Position numbers and translations under genes: made by a program
In this document: in pieces, positions 1 to 8,084 of the stretch
How positions within the stretch are numbered: position 1 is the first letter of the stretch
Layout of the letters: each line of letters starts with the position of its first letter
Notes under the pieces: generated by a model
The model's input: only the letters and a program-made list of their open reading frames with translations
Database searches by the model: none
Told to the model about the DNA's origin: nothing
NCBI GenBank assembly: GCA_945890865.1
Contig: CAMDDB010000001.1
Span: 226,768 to 290,767, forward strand
Origin: Flavobacterium psychrophilum
GTDB lineage: Bacteria; Bacteroidota; Bacteroidia; Flavobacteriales; Flavobacteriaceae
Length of the DNA stretch: 64,000 nt
Direction: 5' to 3'

Positions 1-391
1 GGTTGCTTTAGAAGCTTTACGCGCTATTAAATCGGCGATCATCTTGGCAAAAACAGAGGTAGGTGCTGCCGAAGGGATAACCGAAGCTGACGAAATAAAA
101 ATGTTACAGCGTTTAGTAAAAATGCGAAAAGACAGTTACGAAATTTTTACAGCACAAAACCGTCTCGACTTAGCTGAACCAGAATTAGCTCAAATTGCTA
201 TAATAGAACAGTTTTTACCGACTCAATTAACCGAAGCAGAAGTAGAAGCTATTGTGGCAAAAATCATCTCCGAAACTGGCGCAACAGGCATTGCTGCTAT
301 GGGAAAAGTAATGGGATTGGCTTCGGCTCAAATAGGAGGACAAGCTGAAGGTAAAGTAATTTCTGGAATTGTAAAAAAACTTTTAGTATAA
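1..391 (+). CDS. GatB/YqeY domain protein, 5' end outside window
   Basis: The open frame runs in from the left edge (VALEALRAIKSAI...), so the true start lies outside the window; the apparent TTG start at 44 is internal. The sequence from VALEALRAIKSA through the acidic middle to the C-terminal GKVMG...QAEGKVISGIVKKLL matches the YqeY family, small proteins related to the tRNA-binding tail domain of GatB, the amidotransferase that corrects mischarged Glu-tRNA(Gln) and Asp-tRNA(Asn). The exact function of stand-alone YqeY proteins is not settled. About 130 residues are visible of a family that is usually near 150. It ends 60 bp before a tRNA gene. The family call is firm; the biochemical role is not. 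Confidence 0.85.
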   Translation, partial: VALEALRAIKSAIILAKTEVGAAEGITEADEIKMLQRLVKMRKDSYEIFTAQNRLDLAEPELAQIAIIEQFLPTQLTEAEVEAIVAKIISETGATGIAAMGKVMGLASAQIGGQAEGKVISGIVKKLLV

Positions 392-450
392 AAACAGAAT
401 ATATAGTATAGAATATAGAAAACAGATTAAGTTCTATTATCTAAAAAAAT

Positions 451-524
451 GGCCTCGTAGTTCAACTGGATAGAATGACGGATTTCGGCTCCGTTGGTTG
501 CAGGTTCGAACCCTGCCGAGGTCA
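451..524 (+). tRNA. tRNA-Arg (anticodon UCG)
   Basis: A full cloverleaf can be folded. The acceptor GGCCTCG pairs with CGAGGTC, with one G-T pair. The anticodon stem ACGGA/TCCGT closes the loop TTTCGGC with U33 and anticodon TCG. The T arm is CAGGTTCGAACCCTG. The discriminator is A524 and CCA is not encoded. It decodes CGA and, by wobble, other CGN codons. Confidence 0.9.
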
Positions 525-546
525 CGAATAAATACTTCAAAAGAAA

Positions 547-578
547 AAAAACGCCAAACTTTTTGAGCGTTTTTTTAT
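547..578 (+). terminator. Intrinsic terminator after tRNA-Arg
   Basis: The hairpin ACGC-CAAA / TTTG-A-GCGT is followed by a run of seven T on the + strand, directly after the tRNA. An A run precedes it, so it may also work for the converging AraC gene. Confidence 0.75.
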
Positions 579-631
579 TTTATAGTATTTTCAAAGCGGA
601 GCGTTGAGAGATGTTGCGAAGCAAAATTTAT

Positions 632-1819
632 TTAAATATCACCATTTATTTGCTTTCTGTCGGATAAAAACTCTTTATTGTAAGCTTGTGGTGTAGTTCC
701 TGTAATTTCTTTAAAAGAAGTAAAAAACGGATTATAAGAAGCAAAACCAACTTTTATTGCTAATCCTTCCAGGGTGTTTAATTTTAAATAACCCGTTTCA
801 ATTAGTTGAAGCGCGTCATGGATTTTTATCATTTTTTTAAATTCAGTATAATTTATTTTTGAGTGATATTTAAAAATATATTTCAAATGACTTTTTGGAA
901 GCTCTAATTTTTTAGCTATTTCTATTTTGGTAATTTTTTGATTTCGAAATACTTTTTCTTCTATTGCAAGACGTTCAATATTTTTTATGCAACCTATTAA
1001 ATTAGGATATATCTTATCTTTTAACAAAGCATCTTGTTGATTTTTTATTTCTTTTTTATCATTTAACAGCCAAATATCATTCAATAAAAGAGATGTTTTT
1101 TTTAGATTTATTTTTTTATATAAGGCATTGTATCCAAAAAGAATTTCGGGTGTAGATAATACTTTAATAAACAGTATTATAAATAATATTCCAGATATCC
1201 AAAGTTCATTTTTTCTACTAGTATAATCACCACTTATTAGATCAATGAAAATTGAAGTAGATAATCTTATTGCAGCTAAAAATATTATGATAAATAAAAA
1301 GATTGACCAATTCATAATTAACTCATTTTGTTGATTAATAATAATAATTTTTGAATTTCTTTTCCAAATAGAATTTTTGAGTAGTATGAATATTTTTAAC
1401 ACATAAATAAAAAGATAGACAACAATAACGATCCTCAATATCAGTTCTGATGAAATTCCAAAATAATTAAATTTATTATTAATTACATTTAAACCTCCTA
1501 AAAATAGTGGAAATATAATATGTATTATATCTTTCTTTTTTATTTTTTTGACGTCATTGACTAAGTTTTTAAAATAAAGATAAACGATAGGTATTAATAA
1601 ACTAAAAAAATGGTTTAGTGATAATAGTGGGGCAAAATTCTCATTAAATTTAGTCATTATCACAAACAAAAATCGAAAAGATATAATTGATAATAGAATA
1701 ATCAAATAAATATTAAAGGCTCTATTTGATTTATTTTGTGAAATAATAGCGGCGGTAATAACTCCAAGAATTACTACGGCTATATAAATGATAATTTCTA
1801 CAGTTAATATATCATACAT
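632..1819 (-). CDS. Membrane-bound AraC-family transcriptional regulator
   Basis: The 395-residue protein has two halves. The first about 220 residues are hydrophobic with roughly seven predicted membrane helices and no recognised ligand domain. The last about 100 residues form an AraC/XylS double helix-turn-helix domain (ITKIEIAKKLELPKSHLKYIF, then the second helix pair ending VGFASYNPFFTSFKEITGTTP, the classic AraC signature). Such 7TM-AraC proteins occur in flavobacteria, and their signals are mostly unknown. The gene is strikingly AT-rich even against this genome, which hints at acquisition or relaxed constraint. It is divergent from the surface-protein cassette starting at 2059, about 240 bp away, so control of that cassette is a reasonable guess but only an inference. 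Confidence 0.85.
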   Translation of the reverse strand: MYDILTVEIIIYIAVVILGVITAAIISQNKSNRAFNIYLIILLSIISFRFLFVIMTKFNENFAPLLSLNHFFSLLIPIVYLYFKNLVNDVKKIKKKDIIHIIFPLFLGGLNVINNKFNYFGISSELILRIVIVVYLFIYVLKIFILLKNSIWKRNSKIIIINQQNELIMNWSIFLFIIIFLAAIRLSTSIFIDLISGDYTSRKNELWISGILFIILFIKVLSTPEILFGYNALYKKINLKKTSLLLNDIWLLNDKKEIKNQQDALLKDKIYPNLIGCIKNIERLAIEEKVFRNQKITKIEIAKKLELPKSHLKYIFKYHSKINYTEFKKMIKIHDALQLIETGYLKLNTLEGLAIKVGFASYNPFFTSFKEITGTTPQAYNKEFLSDRKQINGDI

Positions 1820-2034
1820 GATTTAGTATATTTAATTGTATATTCTAATAAAAATAGAATTTATAATTTCACATTCAAATGTACTGTATTATTTCGGTAG
1901 AGAAGTATTTTACAACTTAATTTTCGTTGTTAGTCAAGTTTTCTACAATTTACTAAAAAGGTAAAAGTTGTTACTATATTGTTCTATTTTTTGATGCAAA
2001 ATTTTTTCAACAAGTATGTAATCCTAAATATCAT

Positions 2035-2042
2035 TAGTTTTG
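2035..2042 (+). promoter_or_regulatory. Candidate -7 box (TAGTTTTG) before the surface cassette
   Basis: TAGTTTTG fits the Bacteroidota -7 consensus TAnnTTTG and lies 16 bp before the ATG at 2059. I see no good TTG -33 box at the usual 17-23 bp, which would fit a promoter that needs an activator such as the divergent AraC protein. Confidence 0.45.
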
Positions 2043-2058
2043 AAAAAATTATAGAACT

Positions 2059-2538
2059 ATGAGAATATTAGTATTCATTATCATTTGCCTCACAACTTCC
2101 CATTTATTTGGACAAACCCTACACCATCAAATGATAAGCGCACAAGGCGGTAAAAGCGGCTCAGAGTCTGGAATTTTGTTAAACTTCACAGTAGGCCAGC
2201 AATCTGTTGTAGGAACAAGAACTGGAAATATTACTGTCCAACAAGGCTTTCAACAAAGCAATTGGAATAAAATTATTGCCCAGAACAATGTTTCAGTTAG
2301 TACTTCTACTTTTCCCAATCCATTTTTAGATCGAATCAATTTTACTTTTACAGGAAGTGTAGGAGATACTATTTCTCTTCACATCTATGATGTTTCTGGT
2401 CGATTAGTTTTTACGGATAACCTTCAAGTAGTAGAGCAAACCACTTCAATAGATTTGAAGCATTTGCCTAGTGCAAACTATTTCATACAACTTTCAAATT
2501 TAAACTATTTATACTACACTAAAATAATTAAAAATTAA
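2059..2538 (+). CDS. Small secreted protein with T9SS type A sorting domain
   Basis: The 159-residue protein has a signal peptide (MRILVFIIICLTTSHLFGQ). A short domain follows (SAQGG...SGILLNFTVGQQSVVG...GNITVQQGFQQ), a pattern common at the start of flavobacterial T9SS cargo. From about residue 85 comes a type A C-terminal sorting domain (STFPNPF... ISLHIYDVSGRLVF... LPSANYFIQL...), with almost no cargo between. It should be exported by Sec, then carried across the outer membrane by the T9SS whose motor genes lie at 34906-39510. It is first in a same-strand series with 6-57 bp gaps running to 8006, so probably an operon. Function beyond surface location is unknown. Confidence 0.85.
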   Translation: MRILVFIIICLTTSHLFGQTLHHQMISAQGGKSGSESGILLNFTVGQQSVVGTRTGNITVQQGFQQSNWNKIIAQNNVSVSTSTFPNPFLDRINFTFTGSVGDTISLHIYDVSGRLVFTDNLQVVEQTTSIDLKHLPSANYFIQLSNLNYLYYTKIIKN

Positions 2539-2544
2539 AACAAG

Positions 2545-3174
2545 ATGATTAAAAAATGTTTCCTTTTCTTACTGCTGTTTTCGGGATGCTATATGCAATC
2601 TCAAGAACTATTTTTTTCTACAGGAAAAAATTTCACAAGCTATGATTATAAAAATTCTGCGGGATTTTCAAATCCAAATCTAAGAAGCGGAGACGGTTCT
2701 TTTTACCAGGCAGGTATGGATTTTAAGTTGAATAAATCAGCTGCATCAAGTAAAGTAAGTTATGCAATTAGTGTAATTTATAATCAATTCAACGCTGTTG
2801 GCGGCACAAGTTCGGATGATTATTCGTGGAAGACAAATTATTTAGGAGTTCAAAACGCACTAAATTATACGTTGTATCAAAATGCTGATTTTTTTACCGT
2901 TAAAACAAAATTAGGTGTTGCTACCTCAACTATAATTAAAGGCGAACAATATATCAATAATAGGGTTTATGATATTGCTTCTCATGAGGAGTTTTCTGGA
3001 ATTGTAGTTCAGCCAAACGTGGGTATTGATTTTCAATATTCGATTAACAGAGATATTAAAATTTCTGCAGGATATGAATTTTCTAAGTCCTATAACATTT
3101 CTAATTCATCTTCAGAAAAGCTTTCATTTACTAATAACCAAATCCATTTTGGATTTAATTTTCTATTAAAATAA
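2545..3174 (+). CDS. Predicted outer-membrane beta-barrel protein
   Basis: The 209-residue protein has a signal peptide (MIKKCFLFLLLFSGCYMQSQ, possibly a lipobox at SGCY). Alternating polar/hydrophobic segments rich in Y, F, S and N follow, about eight in all, with an ending (IHFGFNFLLK) typical of a small outer-membrane barrel. The middle segments such as SYAISVIYNQF and FFTVKTKLGVATS look like transmembrane strands. It starts 6 bp after the T9SS-sorted protein and ends 10 bp before the large repeat protein, so it is probably cotranscribed with them. It could be an anchor or porin for its neighbours. I recognise no named family. Confidence 0.65.
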   Translation: MIKKCFLFLLLFSGCYMQSQELFFSTGKNFTSYDYKNSAGFSNPNLRSGDGSFYQAGMDFKLNKSAASSKVSYAISVIYNQFNAVGGTSSDDYSWKTNYLGVQNALNYTLYQNADFFTVKTKLGVATSTIIKGEQYINNRVYDIASHEEFSGIVVQPNVGIDFQYSINRDIKISAGYEFSKSYNISNSSSEKLSFTNNQIHFGFNFLLK

Positions 3175-3184
3175 ATCAAACATC

Positions 3185-5983
3185 ATGAAAAAAATAGTTA
3201 GTATTCTTTTGTTATTTATTGGTTTTATGGGTTATTCTCAAACTAATGGGATCACTTATCAAGCCGTAATATTCAATCCTTCTGGCGAGCAATTACCGGG
3301 GGTAAATAATGCAAATGCACCGTTAGCAAATAAAAATATTTGTTTACGATTTACAATCATTGACCACAATTCGCAACCAGAATATATTGAAAGCATTCAA
3401 ACCACAACAGATGAATTTGGAATGGTGAATTTAATTATTGGAACAGGATTACAACTTGGGGGGTATGCAACATCCTTTTCAAATATACTTTGGAATGCCA
3501 ACCCAAAAAATTTAAAAGTCGATTTAAGTGCTACAGGAGTTTGTGCCTACTATACTGAAATTAGTAATCAACCATTTACGTCTGTTCCATTTGCTTTATA
3601 TGCTGTAAATTCAGAAAGCACAGCGGCAATAGCAGCGCTTCAAGCTACAGTGGCCGCAAATGCTACAGCAACCACGGCAGCATTAGCAACCAAAGAAAAT
3701 ACGGCAAATAAATCAACAACCACAACATTAGGAACCAGCAATGTGTTATTTCCAACACAAAATGCAGTGAAAACCTATGTAGATACCAATATTACAAACG
3801 TAAATGCTTCTAATACAGCAGCTATTACTACACTTGGAAATACAGTAACTGCAAACGCGGCGGCTACCACAACAGCTTTAGGGTTAAAAGAAGATGCTGC
3901 AAACAAATCAACAACCACAACATTAGGAACCAGCAATGTGTTATTTCCAACACAAAATGCAGTGAAAACTTATGTAGATACCAATATTTCTACTTCTAAC
4001 ACAGCAAATACAGCAGCTATTACTACTCTTGGAAATACAGTAACTTCAAACGCAACAGCTACAACAGCTGCTTTAGCGTTAAAAGAAGATGCTGCAAATA
4101 AATCAACTACAACAACTTTAGGAACAAGTGATTTGTTATTTCCTACTCAAAAAGCGGTTAAAATATATGTGGACAATCAAGTTACAAATGGTATCGCTAC
4201 AAACGTGTCTGGTATAGTTGCCATTGCCAATGGGGGAACAGGTTCTAGCACTCAAAATTTTGTGGATTTAACAACCAATCAAAATATTGCTGGAAATAAA
4301 ACATTTACTTCTAATTTGAATGTACCAACGGGCACAGTAGGAGTAGGAACTTCTTCCCCTAATTCATCCGCAATTTTAGATATCACTTCGACTACTAAAG
4401 GATTTTTAACGCCAAGAATGACTATGATTCAAAGAAATGCAATTTCGAATCCTGCTAATGGATTAATTATTTATTGTACTGATTGTTCTATTTCTGGAGA
4501 GCCACAGTACTTCAATGGCAATTCTTGGAAAAAACCAGATGGGAATATTGCTACTGCACCAATACAAGGGTCAGTTTCAATTCCATCTTTGTTTTCTACT
4601 ACAAATGGTACAAACGGGTCCCAAAAAGGGCAAAGTTTCACTATGGGAGTAACAGGAGGTTATTTAAATAAATTACGTACAAATGCATTTGGAGGTGTTG
4701 GTGGTCAGCAGTTGTTAAATGGAATAGCAAATTCTTCAATAAAAATTAGAGAGTATGTAAATAATTTAGAGACAGGTACGACACATGCTTTGACAGGAGC
4801 AGTATTGGCAACTTCTAGTTTGCCAACTGTAATAGATTATAGCTACAGTGATCCTTTATATCCTTATTACCCTACAATTGAGTTTAAATTTGATAACACA
4901 ATTTATCTAAATCCTAATGCTCAATATGTTATTGAGTTTATTACTGGAAATGGGGTTTCATTATATTGTAGAACACAAGACATGTATAATGGTGGACAAG
5001 CTTATGATATAAATGGAGTTAACCTATCATTTGCTAGAGATTTTCCTTTTGAATTGTATGTTGTTAACCAACCTATAACACCTTTAACCTCTGGAACCGT
5101 TACTTACCCTTCAACCCATGGAACAGCTGGTCAAGTATTAACAACTAATGGTAGTGGTACTGCAATTTGGAGTACTCCAGCTACTGTTGATACATCTAAT
5201 TTTGTTAATTTAACAACCAATCAAACTATTGCGGGAAATAAAACATTTAGTTCAGATATTGTAGTTAATGGAATCAAAGTAGGAAATGGCGGCGGAAGCC
5301 AAAGCACAGTAATTGGAGATAGTGCAAATGCTACTCAAGCCAATAACACAGCCTTAGGGTTTATGACCTTAGATGGTAATTCAGGGACAGATAATACAGC
5401 TGTTGGAACAAATTCTATGAGAAATTCTGGTGCTACATCGCAAACAACAGCAATTGGAGAAAACGCTGGAACGGGAATCAATACGGGTAACAATAACACC
5501 TATTTAGGATACAATGCAAATGTTACGAGCAATAGCTCCATTTCTAATGCTACAGCAATTGGATCAGGCGCTACAGTTACATCTAGTAATACCATTCAGT
5601 TGGGGGCAGATGGAACCAATGGAACAACGGCAGTGACCAATGTAAACACAAGCGGCTCAATTACAGCAAATGCTTCAATAAGTTCCGAAATAACAGCTAA
5701 TTTAACCATCAATAATGCAAATGCAGAGCAATACAAAGCTAAGGTATTGATTTGTAATCCATCAAGTCAAATTACGATTACTTTTAATAATGATTTGCCC
5801 GTTGGGTTTAATTGTATGGTTTTACAAAAAAGTATTGATGCCAACAAAATTAATTTAGCAGGTGGATCGGGAGTTACCTTAAAAAACAGAAATAATTATA
5901 CGGCAACTGCTGGAAATTATGCTATAGCTACCATTGTAAATATTGGTGGGGGCATTATTGTTACAGCAGGTGACATGCAATAA
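3185..5983 (+). CDS. Large secreted fibre-like repeat protein (putative adhesin)
   Basis: The 932-residue protein has a signal peptide (MKKIVSILLLFIGFMGYSQ). An N-terminal domain of about 130 residues (NGITYQAVIFNPSG...PFTSVPFALYAVNSE) follows, of a type common at the head of flavobacterial fibre-like proteins. Three 65-residue repeats (about 139-333) contain LFPTQNAVKTYVDTNI, resembling phage tail-fibre and trimeric-adhesin stalk repeats. A TTNQ-IAGNKTF segment occurs near 361 and again near 673. Between them, about 456-636, lies a different globular domain. About 700-826 holds YadA-head-like motifs (TALGFMTLDG, NTAVGTNSM, TYLGYNANV). No T9SS sorting domain or trimeric-autotransporter anchor is visible at the end (IGGGIIVTAGDMQ), so the mode of attachment is open. 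It is probably an elongated oligomeric surface fibre. Confidence 0.75.
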   Translation: MKKIVSILLLFIGFMGYSQTNGITYQAVIFNPSGEQLPGVNNANAPLANKNICLRFTIIDHNSQPEYIESIQTTTDEFGMVNLIIGTGLQLGGYATSFSNILWNANPKNLKVDLSATGVCAYYTEISNQPFTSVPFALYAVNSESTAAIAALQATVAANATATTAALATKENTANKSTTTTLGTSNVLFPTQNAVKTYVDTNITNVNASNTAAITTLGNTVTANAAATTTALGLKEDAANKSTTTTLGTSNVLFPTQNAVKTYVDTNISTSNTANTAAITTLGNTVTSNATATTAALALKEDAANKSTTTTLGTSDLLFPTQKAVKIYVDNQVTNGIATNVSGIVAIANGGTGSSTQNFVDLTTNQNIAGNKTFTSNLNVPTGTVGVGTSSPNSSAILDITSTTKGFLTPRMTMIQRNAISNPANGLIIYCTDCSISGEPQYFNGNSWKKPDGNIATAPIQGSVSIPSLFSTTNGTNGSQKGQSFTMGVTGGYLNKLRTNAFGGVGGQQLLNGIANSSIKIREYVNNLETGTTHALTGAVLATSSLPTVIDYSYSDPLYPYYPTIEFKFDNTIYLNPNAQYVIEFITGNGVSLYCRTQDMYNGGQAYDINGVNLSFARDFPFELYVVNQPITPLTSGTVTYPSTHGTAGQVLTTNGSGTAIWSTPATVDTSNFVNLTTNQTIAGNKTFSSDIVVNGIKVGNGGGSQSTVIGDSANATQANNTALGFMTLDGNSGTDNTAVGTNSMRNSGATSQTTAIGENAGTGINTGNNNTYLGYNANVTSNSSISNATAIGSGATVTSSNTIQLGADGTNGTTAVTNVNTSGSITANASISSEITANLTINNANAEQYKAKVLICNPSSQITITFNNDLPVGFNCMVLQKSIDANKINLAGGSGVTLKNRNNYTATAGNYAIATIVNIGGGIIVTAGDMQ
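3599..4183 (+). repeat. Three tandem 195-bp coding repeats
   Basis: The units end at 3793, 3988 and 4183, giving an exact 195-bp (65-codon) period. The first two are nearly identical over their last 85 bp or so (from AATCAACAACC to ACCAATATT); the third has diverged. Identity at the DNA level suggests recent duplication and makes copy-number change by recombination plausible. Confidence 0.9.
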
Positions 5984-6040
5984 AATTAAAACAACTAAAA
6001 CAGAAAATAAATAATATATAACTCAATTAAACCTTCAAAA

Positions 6041-7492
6041 ATGAAAAAATTATTTTTAATTACCATTCTATTCTTGGCAAATAGTTTTCAAAGTCAGGCA
6101 AATAATTTAGTGGTGGGAACACCAACAATCAGTGGAAGCACACTTACCTTTACTATTAAATGGGATAACAGTTGGTATGTTACTACAGGGCCATCTAACT
6201 GGGATGCAGTTTGGATTTTTGTTAAAAGACAATCTTGTGTAACAGGCGCTGTAAGCCCTTGGCTGCATGGTCAATTATCTGCAACAGGACAATCCGTTAC
6301 CGGTTCAGTTCTACAAGTTGATACAGTATCAGATAATGCTGGAGTTTTCGTAAGAAGATCAGCTGCTGGAATTGGTAATATCGCTCAAGCCACAGTAACA
6401 ATAACATTGGCGAGCCCTGTTGGCGCAGACAATATTGGAGTTTATGCTATGGAAATGGTAAATGTACCGCAAGGGGATTTTTATATAGGGGACAATAATA
6501 GACCTTCTTATTATGTATTTGGAAATGCAACTAACCAAGCTGTACAAATTACTAGTACTACTACAAATTTAACTAAGGAACAATATGGAGCTCAAGAACA
6601 ACTTGGTTCTACAGTTGCTTTGCCTAGCACCTACCCTTATGGTTACAATCGTTTTTATTGTATGAAATATGAAATTACATGTGCTCAATACGTTTCGTTT
6701 TTAAACACCTTGAGTTATGAACAACAATTACATAAACAACAAGACATGAACTGGAATACAACACCGCCAACCTCATCAGCCGGAACAGTTTTTATGAATA
6801 ATTGGGGCTATAGAATAGAAATTAAAACACCAGCTATTTCAACAACAAGTTTGACGCCTGCCGTTTACGCATGCGATGCTAATGATAATGGAGTATATGA
6901 TGAAGATTGTGATGGTTTAGGTTTTCCTGTATCATTAAGACAAGAGCACTGGTTGACTTACATGGAATGGGCGGCTTTACGACCTATGACAGAATTTGAA
7001 TATGAAAAAGCTTGTAGAGGTCCACTTGCGTCAGTTAGTGGAGAATATGCTTGGGGTACCACTGATATTGTACAATTTCAATACACCAATGCTAACTGGG
7101 GTTGTTCAACAGATATACAAACCTATTTTGCTTTAGGTTTAAGTAATTGGCAAACAGGCAGAATGTATAGAGCTGGAAGTGCCGCTACAGCAAATACTGA
7201 TAGAGTACATGCTGGAGCAACTTATTATGGTATAGCTGATATGACTGGCGGCACCTATGAGCGTTGTGTAGGAGGCTGGGGTTATGATTATTCTACTTTT
7301 ACTACGGCAAATGGTGATGGCAATATCAATGCAGATGGAACTTGCGGAAATTTAATATGGAATAGTATGCAATATCATAATAGAGGTGGTTCTGCTCAAA
7401 ATGGTAATGGTAGCCAAATTTCCTCCAGAAATTATGCAAACGATGCAAGTTATGGTCAAGCCCAAACTGGTAGAGGAGTAAGATCGTATTAA
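6041..7492 (+). CDS. Secreted FGE/sulfatase-modifying-factor fold protein
   Basis: The 483-residue protein has a signal peptide (MKKLFLITILFLANSFQSQA). A beta-rich N-terminal domain of about 120 residues (TPTISGSTLTFTIKWDNSW...) follows, then an FGE/SUMF1-like domain (MVNVPQGDFYIGD, FYCMKYEITCAQYVSFLN, RPMTEFEYEKACRGP, YGIADMTGGTYERCVGGW, RGGSAQ...SSRN, ending GRGVRSY). The two catalytic cysteines that formylglycine-generating enzymes carry just after the RGG motif are absent, so a binding or structural role is likelier than sulfatase activation. GldK in this window has the same fold and also a structural role. The insert YACDANDNGVYDEDCDGLG is acidic and may bind calcium. It sits in the putative cassette operon. 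Confidence 0.8.
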   Translation: MKKLFLITILFLANSFQSQANNLVVGTPTISGSTLTFTIKWDNSWYVTTGPSNWDAVWIFVKRQSCVTGAVSPWLHGQLSATGQSVTGSVLQVDTVSDNAGVFVRRSAAGIGNIAQATVTITLASPVGADNIGVYAMEMVNVPQGDFYIGDNNRPSYYVFGNATNQAVQITSTTTNLTKEQYGAQEQLGSTVALPSTYPYGYNRFYCMKYEITCAQYVSFLNTLSYEQQLHKQQDMNWNTTPPTSSAGTVFMNNWGYRIEIKTPAISTTSLTPAVYACDANDNGVYDEDCDGLGFPVSLRQEHWLTYMEWAALRPMTEFEYEKACRGPLASVSGEYAWGTTDIVQFQYTNANWGCSTDIQTYFALGLSNWQTGRMYRAGSAATANTDRVHAGATYYGIADMTGGTYERCVGGWGYDYSTFTTANGDGNINADGTCGNLIWNSMQYHNRGGSAQNGNGSQISSRNYANDASYGQAQTGRGVRSY

Positions 7493-7502
7493 TTGTATTC
7501 AA

Positions 7503-8006
7503 GTGATAAAAAAAATAATAATAGTAGCATTATTTTGTTTGGCGCAAAATACTTTTGGGCAAATTGCGCTACCTTCTATGCGTGGGGTTTTTAATTCTAA
7601 AAAGACCATGACCATGTTTTCAGGTGGCATAGGATTTGGATCCTCTCAGCAAAGTTTGTTTCAAAACGTTTGTGCGCCAGTTCAATTAGAATCCATTTTT
7701 TATGGAGGCATTGGCTTTGGCGATCAGCAGAAAATAATTGTGCAAAACATTTGTACTCCTATTGCTGTAGAATCGATTTTTTATGGAGGCGAAGGATATG
7801 GAGACCAACAAAAAGCGATAGTACAAAGTGCTTGTATTCCGCCAGCTATTGAATCCATATTTCTTGGAGGCGAAGGATATGGAGACCAACAAAAATCAGT
7901 TGTTCAAAGTGTTTGTGTCGCCCCTGCTATAGAATCCATATTTTTAGGTGGAACTGGATATGGATCTCAAGAAAAAATTATAATTCAAGCGGCTTGTACC
8001 TATTAA
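7503..8006 (+). CDS. Small secreted protein of five 27-residue Cys repeats
   Basis: The 167-residue protein starts with GTG. After a signal peptide (cleavage near TFGQ, residue 20) and about 15 linker residues, residues 36-167 are five tandem units of 27 residues; the last is cut to 24. The consensus is ESIF-(Y/L)-GG-x-G-(Y/F)-G-D-Q-(Q/E)-K followed by a short hydrophobic VQ stretch, one Cys, and Pro. Each unit thus has one Gly-rich turn and one cysteine. I know no family with this unit. The regular period suggests a small solenoid or a barrel-like stack with a ladder of cysteines, which could bind metal or form disulfides. It starts 10 bp after the FGE-fold gene, and the pairing may be functional. 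Confidence 0.75.
   Translation: MIKKIIIVALFCLAQNTFGQIALPSMRGVFNSKKTMTMFSGGIGFGSSQQSLFQNVCAPVQLESIFYGGIGFGDQQKIIVQNICTPIAVESIFYGGEGYGDQQKAIVQSACIPPAIESIFLGGEGYGDQQKSVVQSVCVAPAIESIFLGGTGYGSQEKIIIQAACTY
7608..8003 (+). repeat. Five tandem 81-bp coding repeats
   Basis: The units run 7608-7688, 7689-7769, 7770-7850, 7851-7931 and 7932-8003. Units 3 and 4 share long identical stretches (GGAGGCGAAGGATATGGAGA), so they look like the most recent duplication. The period is a multiple of three, so copy-number change would keep the frame. Confidence 0.9.
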
Positions 8007-8084
8007 CGATTCGGAAGTTTTTTCAAAATAAATATATTGATAAAATATAAATCCAGTTAAATTTGTATTCTAAAAATAAATGAG

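Noticed and set aside
3599..4183. CRISPR-like or satellite array
   Set aside because: Units are 195 bp, in frame and translated; there are no spacers.
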